NCBI RefSeq assembly: GCF_026965555.1
Contig: NZ_CP114040.1
Span: 2,666,001 to 2,730,000, forward strand
Reading direction: 5' to 3'
DNA: 64,000 nucleotides
DNA from: Nannocystis punicea
GTDB taxonomy: Bacteria > Myxococcota_A > Polyangia > Nannocystales > Nannocystaceae
Positions 46,857 through 56,268 of the stretch are shown piece by piece. The notes below the pieces were generated by a model that saw only the letters and a list, made by a program, of their open reading frames with translations, was not told the DNA's origin and did no database searches. A program made the position numbers and the translations under genes. Each line of letters starts with the position of its first letter. Within the stretch, counting starts at the first letter, position 1.

Positions 46857-48524
46857 ATGGCTCGCCGATTCTCCAGCGTCGTCCTGCTCGCGCTCGCGTC
46901 CTGCGCGGATGCCCCGGCCTTCGCCGCGTTCGCGGCGTACGACGCTCAGATGTCCGCAGGGACAGGTAGCGACGGCAGCGGAGCGACGGCGACGACCGGC
47001 GCCGAGGACCCGAGCGCCGCATCGACGGGGAGCGGCGAGGCCGACGCGACGGGCACGGGCGAGGCGAGCGGAGGAGAGGCGAGCGGTGGCGCGGTGGACT
47101 CGACGAGCGTCGGTGATGCCGAGCTGCTGCCGCCGCAGATCCTCGCGGTCGACGTGCCGGCCGCGGTTCACCTGGCCGGGCCGGTCGCGGTGCAGGTGAC
47201 CGTCGAGCACGCGACCGAAGTGCGGGGCACGCTCGACGGGGTCGAGCTGGAGCTGTTCGAAGACCAGGGCGGCGGCGTGTGGCTCGGCACCGCGCCGATC
47301 TTCGGCGCGGTCGACGACGGCGACCACGTGGTCGAGGTGACGGCGACCCACGGGCCCCTGGTCGCCACGTGGCCGCCGGTGTCGTTCACGGTGTCGACGC
47401 CGGCGCCGGGCGGGCAGGCGTGGGCGTTGCTCGCTCCGCCCGCCTCGACCACGAAGCGGGCGGCCGTCACGCCCGAGGGCGATCTGATCGAGGTCGGTGC
47501 GATGGGGGTCGAGGGCGTGATGATGCCGGCGATCCGCAAGCGCTCCGCGGCGAACGGGAGCGAGGTTTGGGCCGAGGGGACGATCGTGCTCGACGTGCGC
47601 GAGGGCTCGGCGGACGCGATCGCGGTGCGGGCCGACGGGTGGATGTGGGTGGCGATGAACGTCGCCAACCCGAATAAAAAATGGCAGCCGCGGATCGTCC
47701 TGCTCGACGCCGACGGTCACGCGACCGGCGTCGAGGCGCCGACCGAGCCGGGGCCGACGGTGCGAGGCATCGCCGTGACGGACGACGGCGGCTTCTTCGC
47801 GGTGGGCTTCGGCGGATCTGGCTTCGGGGACATGGACGTCGTGCACTGGCGGATGACCGGCGAGGACGTGGCCACGGCGAGCGCGAAGACGTGGGACTAC
47901 CTGCCGCCCGATGACATGGCCGAACCACACACCTTCGACGATCTCGCCTTCGACGTCGTCGTCGTCGACGACGTCGCGTGGTTGGTCGGCGCCAGCACGG
48001 GGAAGCACGAGGCCGACTTCGTGTTCACACGCGGCGTCGTCGTGCGCATGGACGTCGAGACCGGCGCGGCGCTCGGGGCGGCGGTCTTCGCCGAGCCGGT
48101 GAAGGAGTGGCGCAATAGCATGTTCCTCGCGGCCGGGCGGCACCCCGACGGCGTCGTCGTCACCGGCAACGAGAGCACCAACGACGGCACCACGCAGCGG
48201 ATCACCGTCCAGGCGTACGATGCCGCCGGCGCGCGCACCTACTACCTCGGCGAGTGGCCGGCGTCCGTCGCGTACGGGACCGGCATCGCGTGGAGCCTTC
48301 ACGGTGGTGCCCTTGCCGCTGGCGTCGTGGATGACGGCGACGGGCTTCGCGGGGTCCTGTACGGCCGCGGGGGGCCGGGCCTCAACTTCGATCACTTGTT
48401 CCCCGGGACGGAGCCCTCGGCCGCGAACGGGCTCGCGCTCGACGCATACGAACAGGTGTATCTGGTCGGCGAACGAACGCTCGGCGGCGTGCGACAGGCC
48501 CGGGCCTCGCGTATCCACCGGTGA
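46857..48524 (+). CDS. Lipoprotein with Ser/Thr/Gly-rich linker and propeller-like body
   Basis: A 555-residue protein with a lipoprotein signal (LLALASC, Cys about 17). A Ser/Thr/Ala/Gly-rich linker (about residues 30-90) leads to an Ig-like segment (PQILAVDVPAAVHLAGPVAV, about 95-180). The rest is a beta-rich body with repeated GVEAPTEPGPTVRGIAVTDD-like and GGFFAVGFGGSG segments, consistent with a beta-propeller. I do not recognise a catalytic motif. It begins just after the TPR-like gene and may be co-transcribed. The linker and lipid anchor are typical of myxobacterial surface proteins. Confidence 0.75.
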   Translation: MARRFSSVVLLALASCADAPAFAAFAAYDAQMSAGTGSDGSGATATTGAEDPSAASTGSGEADATGTGEASGGEASGGAVDSTSVGDAELLPPQILAVDVPAAVHLAGPVAVQVTVEHATEVRGTLDGVELELFEDQGGGVWLGTAPIFGAVDDGDHVVEVTATHGPLVATWPPVSFTVSTPAPGGQAWALLAPPASTTKRAAVTPEGDLIEVGAMGVEGVMMPAIRKRSAANGSEVWAEGTIVLDVREGSADAIAVRADGWMWVAMNVANPNKKWQPRIVLLDADGHATGVEAPTEPGPTVRGIAVTDDGGFFAVGFGGSGFGDMDVVHWRMTGEDVATASAKTWDYLPPDDMAEPHTFDDLAFDVVVVDDVAWLVGASTGKHEADFVFTRGVVVRMDVETGAALGAAVFAEPVKEWRNSMFLAAGRHPDGVVVTGNESTNDGTTQRITVQAYDAAGARTYYLGEWPASVAYGTGIAWSLHGGALAAGVVDDGDGLRGVLYGRGGPGLNFDHLFPGTEPSAANGLALDAYEQVYLVGERTLGGVRQARASRIHR

Positions 48525-48531
48525 GCGCCGC

Positions 48532-49632
48532 TCACTGCGGGATGAAGCTGTTACACGCCTCGTGGACGAGACTCGCGGCGGCGCCGTTGAAGAACGTCGC
48601 ATATTCGGCCGCGCAGATGTCGCCGTCGGCGTGGTAAGGGAACTGCTCGATCACGCTGCCCAAGAACTGGCCTTCAGGCGGGCTGTCATAGACGCAATCA
48701 GGCACCGGCTCGCCCTCAAGCGGTTGCGGGATGATGGCGAGGGCGACGATCGCGTCCTCGTCGCCGCCCTTGGCCGCGACCACGGCGTCGCGGACCTTCT
48801 TCGCGCTGAGTGTCGATTCGACGTCCTCGTTGTCCATGATGAACACGAACACGAGGAGCGCGTCGGGTCGCAGAAAGCCGGCGTTGCAACCCTCGGGCCC
48901 GTTGAGCTCGGGCGAGAGCGCCGCGACTAGCGAGTCGGCAAGCGGCGGATCCTCGCCGAAGGTGCCCACCTGCGCGATGCACTGGAACGCTTCGGCGGGG
49001 TCCGGCTCGCCATCGATGATGTAGCGATTGCCGCCGTAGAGGTTGCAGGGCTTGTTGTACGCGTTCGCGCCGGCGTTGAAGATGAGGCCTGCGCCCAGGG
49101 TCTTGTCGCAGGTCCAGACCTGGTCGACGTACTTCCCGCACTCGTAGTCGACCGCGTACGGGCCGCAGTTGCCCTTGTTCAAGCACCAGTCGGGCGACTC
49201 GCAGTAGTCGCCGCGCCATGAGCCGTCGGTGTTGATCGAGATGACGTGCGCGTCGAAGTCGGCGAAGTCCTCGGCGATCGTCTCGATGAAGCCGGGCAGG
49301 CTGGCGACCAACTGGTCCTGTTCGGTCGCCATCGTGTGCAGCGCCGAGATGGCGAACACGAAGTCGATCTTGCCCTTGCAGCCCGCGGGCGTCGGGTCGC
49401 CGAGGTCGGGCGGCGGGGCCATGTCGAACGTCGACGCCACGCCTGAGCTGCTCGCGGCGGCGCTGTCCTCGGCACTGCCGGAGGTCGAGGTCGAGGTCGA
49501 GGCCGACGTCGTCGTGCTGTCCGAGCTGCTCGACGTGTGCGCGACGGAGGTGACGCCCGTCGACGAGAACGCCGGCGAGTTGTCGGTGCCGCAGCCGAGC
49601 GCGAGGGCGGCGGCGAGGGCGAGACGACGCAT
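48532..49632 (-). CDS. Cys-rich lipoprotein with vWA-like core
   Basis: A 366-residue lipoprotein (lipobox ALALGC, Cys about 14) with a long Ser/Thr linker (about 22-66). The core, IDFVFAISALHTMATEQDQL followed by FIETIAEDFADFDAHVISIN, matches the first strand and helix of a von Willebrand A domain, but the metal-site DxSxS motif is replaced by FAISALHT, so it may not bind metal. Later strands (DALLVFVFIMDNEDV and DAIVALAIIPQ) fit the same fold. Many Cys (SPDWCLNKGNCGPYAVDYEC) suggest disulfides. It converges with the preceding lipoprotein, with only 7 bases between the stops. Confidence 0.75.
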   Translation of the reverse strand: MRRLALAAALALGCGTDNSPAFSSTGVTSVAHTSSSSDSTTTSASTSTSTSGSAEDSAAASSSGVASTFDMAPPPDLGDPTPAGCKGKIDFVFAISALHTMATEQDQLVASLPGFIETIAEDFADFDAHVISINTDGSWRGDYCESPDWCLNKGNCGPYAVDYECGKYVDQVWTCDKTLGAGLIFNAGANAYNKPCNLYGGNRYIIDGEPDPAEAFQCIAQVGTFGEDPPLADSLVAALSPELNGPEGCNAGFLRPDALLVFVFIMDNEDVESTLSAKKVRDAVVAAKGGDEDAIVALAIIPQPLEGEPVPDCVYDSPPEGQFLGSVIEQFPYHADGDICAAEYATFFNGAAASLVHEACNSFIPQ

Positions 49633-49677
49633 GGCCCTCCGAGCGTAGCGCCGCGAGCGAGCGATGTCACGCCGAGG

Positions 49678-49950
49678 CTACCGCGGGTCGTCGGGCCGCA
49701 GCTGTTTCGGGCTGTTCGGTGGCGAGAGCGCGGTGGCGGCAGTCCCGGCGGCGAGCGTCCCGGTCCGTGGCAATAGACGCCACGCAGCGCCGATGAACAG
49801 CGCAAGAGCCAGCACGCTCACCGCGGCAGCGAGGGCGCCCCAAATTGGGCCGAGAGCGACGGCCGTCGCCAGGCCCCCGAACGCGGCAAAGCGTCCAGTA
49901 GAGTCGAGCCGACGAGGGCGGGAGCAGGCCGGTCGGGCTCACCTGGACGA
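49678..49950 (-). pseudogene. Possible decayed small membrane protein
   Basis: On the minus strand one frame reads GRFAAFGGLATAVALGPIWG then ALAAAVSVLALALFIGAAWR, two hydrophobic segments, ending at the stop 49678-49680. It has no start before an upstream stop. A neighbouring frame reads LGEELVQVSPTGLLPPSSAR and could supply the N-terminus if one frame shift is assumed near 49890. A small gene broken by a frameshift is the simplest reading; low confidence. Confidence 0.3.
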
Positions 49951-50082
49951 GCTCTTCGCCGAGCTCGGCTCCTCCTCATCTCCGCGTCGCCCTCGTCGTC
50001 GCCGAACGCGACGGCAGGCAGCGGCGGACTGCTGCCGTGGCGCGGTTCGCCGGGCGCCTCGACGACCGACCTGTCGATCCGT

Positions 50083-50098
50083 ATGTCCTCTCGGACAT
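50083..50098. repeat. Dispersed hairpin ATGTCC-TCTC-GGACAT
   Basis: Perfect 6-base arms, extended by G-T and G-C pairs. It lies 27 bases after the stop of the pantothenate kinase gene and shares GGACATGCCCTC-GGG with the copy at 43747. Confidence 0.75.
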
Positions 50099-50124
50099 GC
50101 CCTCGGGGGCAGATGCGAACGCCT

Positions 50125-51066
50125 TCAGCCGACGCGCAGCCGGACCCGCTGGACCGAGTGGTCGGCGGCCTTTTCCAAGATGAGGTCGGCGCGCTCGCGC
50201 GTGGGGGCGATGTTCTGCCGCAGGTTGACGCCGTTGATCGTGTCCCACACCGTGTGCGCCAGCTGCATCGCGCTGGCCTCGGGCATGTTGGCGTACTTGT
50301 GGAAGTACGAGTGCGGGTCGCGGAAGGCGGTCTCGCGCAGGCGGCGGAACCGCTGGAAGAACCACTCGCGGATCGCCGACTCCTCGGCGTCGATGTAGAT
50401 CGAGAAGTCGAAGTAGTCGGAGATGTACACGCCCTTGCGGCCGAGCGCGTGGGCGCCCCGCTGCAGCACGTTGAGGCCCTCGAGGATCAGGATGTCGGGC
50501 CGGCGCACGTGCTGCCGCTCGTCCGGGCGGATGTCGTAGAACAGGTGCGAATAGACCGGGGCCGCCACGTCCTCGGCGCCCTCGCGCACGTCGGCGACGA
50601 AGCGCATCAGCGCGCGCAGGTCGTAGCTCTCGGGGAAGCCCTTCCGCTGGAGGATCCCCCGCGCCTCGAGGGTGGCGTTGGGAAACAGAAAGCCGTCGGT
50701 GGTGACGAGGTCGACCCGCGGGTGCTCGGGCCAGCGCGACAGGATGGTCTGCAGCACGCGCCCCGCGGTGCTCTTGCCGACGGCGACGCTGCCCGCCAGG
50801 CCGAGGATGAACGGCGAGGCGTGGTCCGGGCCGGTGCGGCCGAGGAAGGTCTGGGTGACCCGCCGGAGCTCGCGCAGCGCGGCGAAGCGGAGGTTCAACA
50901 GGCGCGTGACCGGCAGCCAGATCTCCTGCACCTCGTCCAGCGACAGCCGCTCGTTGATGCCCCGCAGCGCGTCGAGGTCGGCCTCGCCGAGCGTGAGCGG
51001 GGTCTGTTCGCGCAGCCGCGCCCACGCGTCGCGGTCGAAGGTGGCGAAGGGAGCCCTCGAGGTCAC
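50125..51066 (-). CDS. coaA: Type I pantothenate kinase
   Basis: A 313-residue protein, close to the 316 of the E. coli enzyme. It phosphorylates pantothenate with ATP, the first step of coenzyme A synthesis, in the cytoplasm. The P-loop GSVAVGKS is at 92-99, followed by [13 protein letters not shown] and KGFPESYD, typical of prokaryotic type I enzymes. SHLFYDI and [11 protein letters not shown] and the C-terminal [20 protein letters not shown] are also conserved. The GTG start at 51066 is supported by the family length. It stands alone. Coenzyme A also supplies the phosphopantetheine arm of NRPS carriers, though no phosphopantetheinyl transferase is seen in the window. Confidence 0.95.
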   Translation of the reverse strand: MTSRAPFATFDRDAWARLREQTPLTLGEADLDALRGINERLSLDEVQEIWLPVTRLLNLRFAALRELRRVTQTFLGRTGPDHASPFILGLAGSVAVGKSTAGRVLQTILSRWPEHPRVDLVTTDGFLFPNATLEARGILQRKGFPESYDLRALMRFVADVREGAEDVAAPVYSHLFYDIRPDERQHVRRPDILILEGLNVLQRGAHALGRKGVYISDYFDFSIYIDAEESAIREWFFQRFRRLRETAFRDPHSYFHKYANMPEASAMQLAHTVWDTINGVNLRQNIAPTRERADLILEKAADHSVQRVRLRVG

Positions 51067-51417
51067 TCGCCGCAGTCTCGCACACGCGCGCGCGCGGCAC
51101 TCGCGCCTTCGCGCGTCGTGCAGGCGTGGAGAGCTGGATCCCGGGCCCGTCGGTGAAGTTCGTCGAGGCGGAGCCATCGGCTCCGTGCGGAAAGTCCGCC
51201 ATTGCCGGGCGCCCCCGCAGCAAAAGAACACTTTATGGCCTCTCGCCCATTCTCGCGCGGCATCGGGCGCATCCGGGGGTGCTGCGCTGCGCCCGGATTC
51301 ACACGACGAGGCGCCTGCACCCGGTGGGCCGCTCCACCAGAGCGGTTCTGATACGCTCGCTCCGCAATGGGGGAGCCCCCATTCGTCCGACCTGAACGCC
51401 GCGGAATCGTTGCACCC
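51067..51417. other. Gene-free stretch between divergent genes
   Basis: About 350 bases. No hairpin, repeat or protein-like frame stands out. It should contain the promoters of coaA and of the small gene to the right. Confidence 0.4.
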
Positions 51418-51795
51418 ATGGGAAAACCCAAGCTCTCCTTCCGCGGCTGCAGGGCGGACGACGAGGACGCGATCTTGCCGCACGGTGGCGAGTACATGTG
51501 GCTCGCCGCCGAGCTCGCGGACTCTCTCGACCGGACGGATCTGGCGACGGAGATCCGCGACATCCTCCGCGATCCGGCCACCCGCGACGAGAACGGCGAA
51601 GCGACGTTCCCGCTCGAGCGGGTCGCCGCGCTCCACGGGCTGATGACCACGGTCGCCGCGCTGCTCCGCGCTGCCCCCGAGACGTGGGCGGAGCCCCTCG
51701 GCGATTACCCGCTGAGCCGCGTGGAGGTCGTCGCCGAGTATCTGAAGAGCGCGCTCGAGCGCGGTGTCGAGGTCGACCATGGCCGCTATACGTAG
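51418..51795 (+). CDS. Hypothetical small acidic protein
   Basis: An unrecognised 125-residue protein. The start at 51418 ([10 protein letters not shown]) is preferred to 51367. The body is a set of helices: [19 protein letters not shown], a [19 protein letters not shown] segment, then [20 protein letters not shown]. There is no signal peptide or membrane helix. Codon use is typical for the window. It may be an Imm-like or regulatory protein, but nothing proves that. Confidence 0.6.
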   Translation: MGKPKLSFRGCRADDEDAILPHGGEYMWLAAELADSLDRTDLATEIRDILRDPATRDENGEATFPLERVAALHGLMTTVAALLRAAPETWAEPLGDYPLSRVEVVAEYLKSALERGVEVDHGRYT

Positions 51796-52355
51796 TCGAC
51801 CTCGGGGCGTCGCGGCCTGGCGCGTCGTTCGGGCGAGCGGCGCGATGACGGTCTCGAATTGTTCACATTGAGCGGTCAGGGGCCGGCACCGACGGGCATC
51901 GACTGATGCAGCGCGCGCGAAATTCGGCGGCGCGTCGACGGCGTGTTGATGGCGGCCGGGACGAGCGCCATGGTGGTGTACGGGCCTCATCAGGTCGACG
52001 CCGTCGTGCCCGATGGCCGGGCGACGACGCCGGCAACGAAGGTGAGCTCATGCATTCGAGAGAGCGCGAGCGGTCGATCTTCCTGGCAGTCCTCGCCATG
52101 GCGTGCGGGCCGGACATCCCCGCGGAGAGCAGCGCCGTTCACCTGCGTCCGCGGGGCTGTGTGCGTCGTCGATCATGGTAGCTGTCCCGGTCCGGTGGGC
52201 AGCCAATGCGAGCAGTTCGAGACGGTATGGTACGACGAGCCGCCGCCGTCGCTCGAGGGCGATCGTGCGGGCGTCCGCGGGCACGGGGGAGGCGATGTCG
52301 CCGCCGGGCAGGGAGGTCCTGACGCCGCGCCGTGTGCCTGGTACGATGCCGTGAG
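51796..52355. other. Stretch with a lipoprotein remnant and inverted repeat
   Basis: About 560 bases without an intact gene. A probable lipoprotein pseudogene lies at 52050-52373. The 20-base segments 51851-51870 and 52205-52224 are inverted copies (17 of 20 match); each encodes QCEQFETV on one strand. Confidence 0.5.
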
Positions 52356-52373
52356 ATGGCCGTCAGCTTCCCG
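52050..52373 (+). pseudogene. Frameshifted lipoprotein fragment
   Basis: The ATG at 52050 follows AAGGTGAG and starts MHSRERERSIFLAVLAMACG, a lipoprotein signal with Cys near residue 19. After PDIPAESSA the frame must shift near 52135 to continue as FTCVRGAVCVVDHGSCPGPV and [15 protein letters not shown], a Cys-rich small-protein pattern. The end overlaps the next gene's start region, so the boundary is vague. Confidence 0.4.
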
Positions 52374-53912
52374 CGCCAGTACAACGCCGCAGTCGACCTC
52401 GTCGAGCGCAATCTGGCCCGCGGGCTCGGCGGCAAGATCGCCTACGTCGACGCGTTCGGGCCGGTGACCTACGCGGCGCTGGCCGAGCGGGTCGATCGGG
52501 CGGGCGACCTGCTGCGCGGGCTGGGGGTGCAGATCGAGCAACGGGTGATGCTGGCGCTGCTCGACACCGTCGACTTCGTGGCGGTTTTCCTCGGGGCGAT
52601 GAAGATCGGGGCGGTGCCGGTGCCGGTCAACACGCTGCTGCCGGCGGCCGACTACGAGCACCTGCTGCGCGACAGCCGGGCGCGGGTGCTGGTGGTCAGC
52701 GATTCGCTGCTGCCGAAGCTCCGCGAGGCGCGGGCGCGCAGCCCGTGGCTGGCCGCGACGGTGGTGGCCGACAGCCCGGACGGCGGGCCCGACGACGGCC
52801 TGCCGCGGCTGCGCGACCTGCTGGAGCGGGCGGCGCCGGCGGTCGCTGCGGCCGACACTGGCCCCGACGACGTCGCGTTCTGGTTGTACTCGTCGGGCTC
52901 GACCGGGAAGCCGAAGGCGGCGATCCACCTGCACGCGCACCTGCGGCGCACCGCCGAGCTGTACGCCGGCGAGGTGCTCGGCCTGCGCGAGGACGACGTG
53001 GTGCTGTCGGCGGCCAAGCTGTTCTTCGCCTATGGCCTCGGCAACGCGCTGACGTTCCCGCTGACGTTCGGAGCCACGGCGGTGCTGCTGGCCGAGCGGC
53101 CGACGCCGGCGGCGGTGTTCGCGGCGCTGCAGCGGCGGGCGTGCACGGTCTTCGGCGGGGTGCCGACGCTGTTCGCGTCGATGCTGGCCGACCCGGCCCA
53201 CGCGGAGGTGCGGCTGCCGGCCCTGCGCGTCAGCACCTCGGCCGGCGAGGCGCTGCCGCGCCACGTCGGCGAGCGCTGGCGGGACCGCTTCGGCAGCGAC
53301 ATCCTCGACGGGATCGGCTCGACCGAGATGCTGCACATCTTCCTGTCCAATCGGCCAGGTGACGTCCGCTACGGCACCACCGGCCTGCCGGTCCCCGGCT
53401 ACGAGCTGCGCCTGGTCGACGACGCCGGGGCGCCGCTCGAGGGCGCCGACGAGGGCGCGCTGTGGGTGAACGGGCCGACCGCCGCGGCCGGCTACTTCAA
53501 CGACCGCGAGCGCAGCCTGCAGACCTTCCACGGCCCGTGGACCCGCACCGGCGACCGCTACGCGCGCGACGCCGAGGGCTATTACACCTACCGCGGCCGC
53601 GCCGACGACATGCTCAAGGTCGGCGGGATCTGGGTCTCGCCGTTCGAGGTCGAGTCGGCGCTCGCCGCCCACCCGGCCGTGCTCGAGGCCGCAGTCATCG
53701 GCCACGCCGACGCCGACGAGCTCGTCAAGCCCAAGGCGTTCGTGGTCGCCCGCGACCCCGCCGCGGCCGGCCAGGAGCTCGCAGCCGAGCTGCAGCGGTT
53801 CGTCAAGGACCGCCTGGCCCCGTACAAATACCCGCGCTGGATCGAGTTCGTCGCCGAGCTGCCGAAGACCGCGACCGGCAAGATCCAGCGGTTCCGCCTG
53901 CGCGGCGGGTGA
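52356..53912 (+). CDS. Benzoate-CoA ligase family protein
   Basis: A 518-residue acyl-CoA ligase of the ANL superfamily. The AMP-binding loop is YSSGSTGKPKAAIH (about residue 180), followed by FFAYGLGNALTFPL, AGEALPRHV, DGIGSTEMLHIFLSN (about 308), TGDRYARDAEGYYTYRGRADDM (last two residues beyond the core) and the catalytic lysine in PKTATGKIQR near the end. The FFAYGLGN and GSTEMLHIF motifs are characteristic of benzoate and related aromatic-acid CoA ligases. It would activate benzoate or a similar acid with ATP and CoA in the cytoplasm. No other aromatic-degradation gene is nearby. The ATG at 52356 is preferred over 52332. Confidence 0.85.
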   Translation: MAVSFPRQYNAAVDLVERNLARGLGGKIAYVDAFGPVTYAALAERVDRAGDLLRGLGVQIEQRVMLALLDTVDFVAVFLGAMKIGAVPVPVNTLLPAADYEHLLRDSRARVLVVSDSLLPKLREARARSPWLAATVVADSPDGGPDDGLPRLRDLLERAAPAVAAADTGPDDVAFWLYSSGSTGKPKAAIHLHAHLRRTAELYAGEVLGLREDDVVLSAAKLFFAYGLGNALTFPLTFGATAVLLAERPTPAAVFAALQRRACTVFGGVPTLFASMLADPAHAEVRLPALRVSTSAGEALPRHVGERWRDRFGSDILDGIGSTEMLHIFLSNRPGDVRYGTTGLPVPGYELRLVDDAGAPLEGADEGALWVNGPTAAAGYFNDRERSLQTFHGPWTRTGDRYARDAEGYYTYRGRADDMLKVGGIWVSPFEVESALAAHPAVLEAAVIGHADADELVKPKAFVVARDPAAAGQELAAELQRFVKDRLAPYKYPRWIEFVAELPKTATGKIQRFRLRGG

Positions 53913-53917
53913 GGCAT

Positions 53918-53933
53918 ATGTCTTAAAAGACAT
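53918..53933. repeat. Dispersed hairpin ATGTCTT-AA-AAGACAT
   Basis: Perfect 7-base arms starting 5 bases after the ligase stop. It could act as a transcription terminator, and it belongs to the dispersed family although its arms differ. A related CATGCCCTCGGAGACATG stretch follows at 53944. Confidence 0.65.
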
Positions 53934-53997
53934 GTCTATCGGAGCATGCCCTCGGAGACATGTCGCTCAGGCCATCAATGGACCTGAGCCGCCCGGG

Positions 53998-55083
53998 TCA
54001 GCGGAAGTACACCGGGTTGGTCAGCGCGAGCGGCTTGCGCCGGCGGTGCAGCTCGGCGCGCACGAACTCACCCGGACGCACGCGCAGCCGCAGGCGCACC
54101 GTCGCGTCGGCGGAGGCGACGGTCCGCGCGAACAGCTCGCCGGCCGGGCCGAGCAGGCGGACGCGGGCCCCGGCGCCGGCCAGCACGCGCAGCTGCAGAT
54201 CGATCTCGGTGCGGCCCGCGAGCTCGACGGCGTCTCCCGGCCGGGCGCCGTCGACGGCGAGGACGACCCGCGGCGCGTCGCGGTCGTCGACCAGCAGGAC
54301 GCGGCCGGCCCGCATGCCGGCGAGGACGTCGGCCGCGCCGCAGGTGGCCGCGGTCACGCGATTGAGCGGCCGCCGATGGTCGCGCAGCCAGGCGCCGGGG
54401 TGAAGGTCGGTGCCGGCGACGGCGATCAATCGCTCGCCGCGGATCAATCGATCGTGCCACCAGCGCACCGCCTGGCGGTTGCGAATCACCACACTGTCGA
54501 GGCCCCACACCTCGACGCCGTCGGCCCCGAAGGTGTCGTCCGGCCAGGTGCGGAACGGGACCCGCGGGTGAGCGATGATCACGAGGCCGCCGCGCCGGTG
54601 GGTCTCGGCGACCATGCGGCGAAAATCGTCGGCGACCACGCGCGACCGCCACGGCGGCGGCAGGATCGCGTCGGCCGGGGAGTCGAGGTGGATGCCGATC
54701 TGCAGGGCGTGGCCGCGGCGGGTGGTCCACTCCATGCCGGGGATCACCGTCAGCGGGGCGGTCGCGACCGCGGGGTCGAAGGCGGCGTGCGGGCTGTTGT
54801 GATCGGTGACGACGATCGCGCCGACGCCGTCGCCGGCGAACGCCGCGATCGCGGATCGTAGGCCCGCCGGATCGTAGGCCTGCCGCTCGTTGGCGGCCGT
54901 GGGCGCGTGGCTGTAGCGATCGGAGACGAGGGTGTGCACGTGGTTGGCCACGAGGCAGTCGCGCGGCGGAGCGGGAGCTTCGGTCGTGGCGGCCAGCTCG
55001 CGCACGCGATCGTGGGCCTTCGGGTAGCGGCCCGCGCACGCGCAGAGCAGCAGCACGGAGGCGAGGACGGGCGCGCGCGGCAC
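53998..55083 (-). CDS. PHP-domain metallohydrolase lipoprotein (CehA/McbA-like)
   Basis: A 361-residue lipoprotein with lipobox LLLCAC. The PHP motifs are present in order: VANHVHT (about 46), VVTDHN (about 93), IPGMEW (about 115), IIAHPRVPF (about 170) and AGTDLHPGAW (about 226). The metal-binding His and Asp of CehA/McbA-type hydrolases are all seen. The family cleaves phosphoesters or carbamate-like substrates; the substrate here is unknown. The C-terminal part (about 260-361) is a beta domain. It converges on the ligase gene, with 85 bases between them. Confidence 0.85.
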   Translation of the reverse strand: MPRAPVLASVLLLCACAGRYPKAHDRVRELAATTEAPAPPRDCLVANHVHTLVSDRYSHAPTAANERQAYDPAGLRSAIAAFAGDGVGAIVVTDHNSPHAAFDPAVATAPLTVIPGMEWTTRRGHALQIGIHLDSPADAILPPPWRSRVVADDFRRMVAETHRRGGLVIIAHPRVPFRTWPDDTFGADGVEVWGLDSVVIRNRQAVRWWHDRLIRGERLIAVAGTDLHPGAWLRDHRRPLNRVTAATCGAADVLAGMRAGRVLLVDDRDAPRVVLAVDGARPGDAVELAGRTEIDLQLRVLAGAGARVRLLGPAGELFARTVASADATVRLRLRVRPGEFVRAELHRRRKPLALTNPVYFR

Positions 55084-55498
55084 GGGGGCAAGCTATCACG
55101 TGAGGACGGGCCGACGCGCCGAGGTGGAGGCATCGGCGGTGCAGAGCGATACGGCGGCGCGCACGCCGGTGCGCGCGCGAGTCCGCGGCGGGTGCGCGGA
55201 CACGAGGCAGGGTCATGTCGGCGCCTGCCCCGAATGGACGATGGAGCGGACGAGCCGTGTGACCGGACGACGCCGACTGTCGTGAATGGGCGCCGCCATG
55301 AACGGCCGGTGCATGCCGTGTCGATTGCAGGTCGCGCCGTCGACCTCGTTTGAGTACGCGGCCAAGAGGCGGCGTCGCGGGCTCGTGCAAATGAGGGCAG
55401 GATGAATGGATCGAGCCGTGCCACGAACGGCGAGTGCATGTTGCAGTCGTTCTCGGTTGCGGCGACGGCGTGTCGGCTTCCCGGGCCCGGTCCGGCGC
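55084..55498. other. Gene-free stretch
   Basis: About 415 bases between two leftward genes. I see a pair of similar short stretches (GAACGGCCGGTGCATG near 55300 and GAACGGCGAGTGCATG near 55426) but no gene or hairpin. Confidence 0.4.
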
Positions 55499-56260
55499 TC
55501 ACTGCGGGGGGCAGGGAGGATCGTCCGCGGCCCGGCTCAAGGCCAGGCCGACGCCGTCGGCCCGGTAGTAGGCGCGATGCGCGGGCTGATAGAGCGCCAC
55601 GACCCGCAGCTCGACGAGGCCGGCCTCTGGCCGCACGAACCGGCGCAGGTCGAGTCCGCGGAGTTCGCGATCGACGCACTCCAGCGCTCGATCGTCGGCG
55701 GCGCCGTCGACGGCGATCCACTCGGGCGCTCCCGAAGCGTGCAATCGATAGAGCAGCGCCACCCCGCTGCGAATGCAGCGATCGCGGCGCAGGCTGGCGT
55801 TCAGGCACGATTCGAGGGCCTCGGTGCGCTGCTCGACCCGGGCGAGGACGGGCGCTGATTCGCGCCCCCCGCCGTCGAGGCGGACGCGCACGCGAAAGCT
55901 CGCGGGGACGCGCTCCGTGGTGCACGGGCGCGGTGGGGGGCACGGATCGACCGGCGCCGCCTCGACCAGCGGGCCGGCCAGGAGGGTCTCTGCGAGCGGC
56001 CGTGAGGGCGGGCGCTGCAGCGTGAGGGCGGGCTCCGGGGCGGGCGCGGTCGCCTCGACCGGCGTCGGCAGCGGCGTCGCCAGCAGGGTCTCGACGGCGC
56101 GCGATGTCGGTTGCGCGGCTCGTTCCCCCGGCCGACACGCGAAGGCGACGGCGAGGGCCAGCAGGCTGCGCGAGAGGGCTGCTCGAGCTCGACGGTCCGC
56201 GGTCGAGCGCATGCGCCCGGCCTCGGGCGCTCGCCGCTGTGTCGCGCCACGGACAGGCAT
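55499..56260 (-). CDS. Lipoprotein of unknown function
   Basis: About 253 residues. The more likely translated start is MRSTADRRARAALSRSLLAL at 56212, giving a lipoprotein with Cys in LAVAFAC; MPVRGATQ at 56260 is the frame-extended alternative. A Pro/Ala/Thr-rich linker follows. The C-terminal domain (about 130-237 of the short form) has Cys pairs (PCPPPRPC, LESCLNASLRRDRC, ALECVDREL) and resembles the small domain at the end of AgmX/TonB-like proteins. It follows a small lipoprotein gene by 8 bases or so and is likely in the same transcript. Confidence 0.65.
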   Translation of the reverse strand: MPVRGATQRRAPEAGRMRSTADRRARAALSRSLLALAVAFACRPGERAAQPTSRAVETLLATPLPTPVEATAPAPEPALTLQRPPSRPLAETLLAGPLVEAAPVDPCPPPRPCTTERVPASFRVRVRLDGGGRESAPVLARVEQRTEALESCLNASLRRDRCIRSGVALLYRLHASGAPEWIAVDGAADDRALECVDRELRGLDLRRFVRPEAGLVELRVVALYQPAHRAYYRADGVGLALSRAADDPPCPPQ

Positions 56261-56268
56261 TGCGAGCG

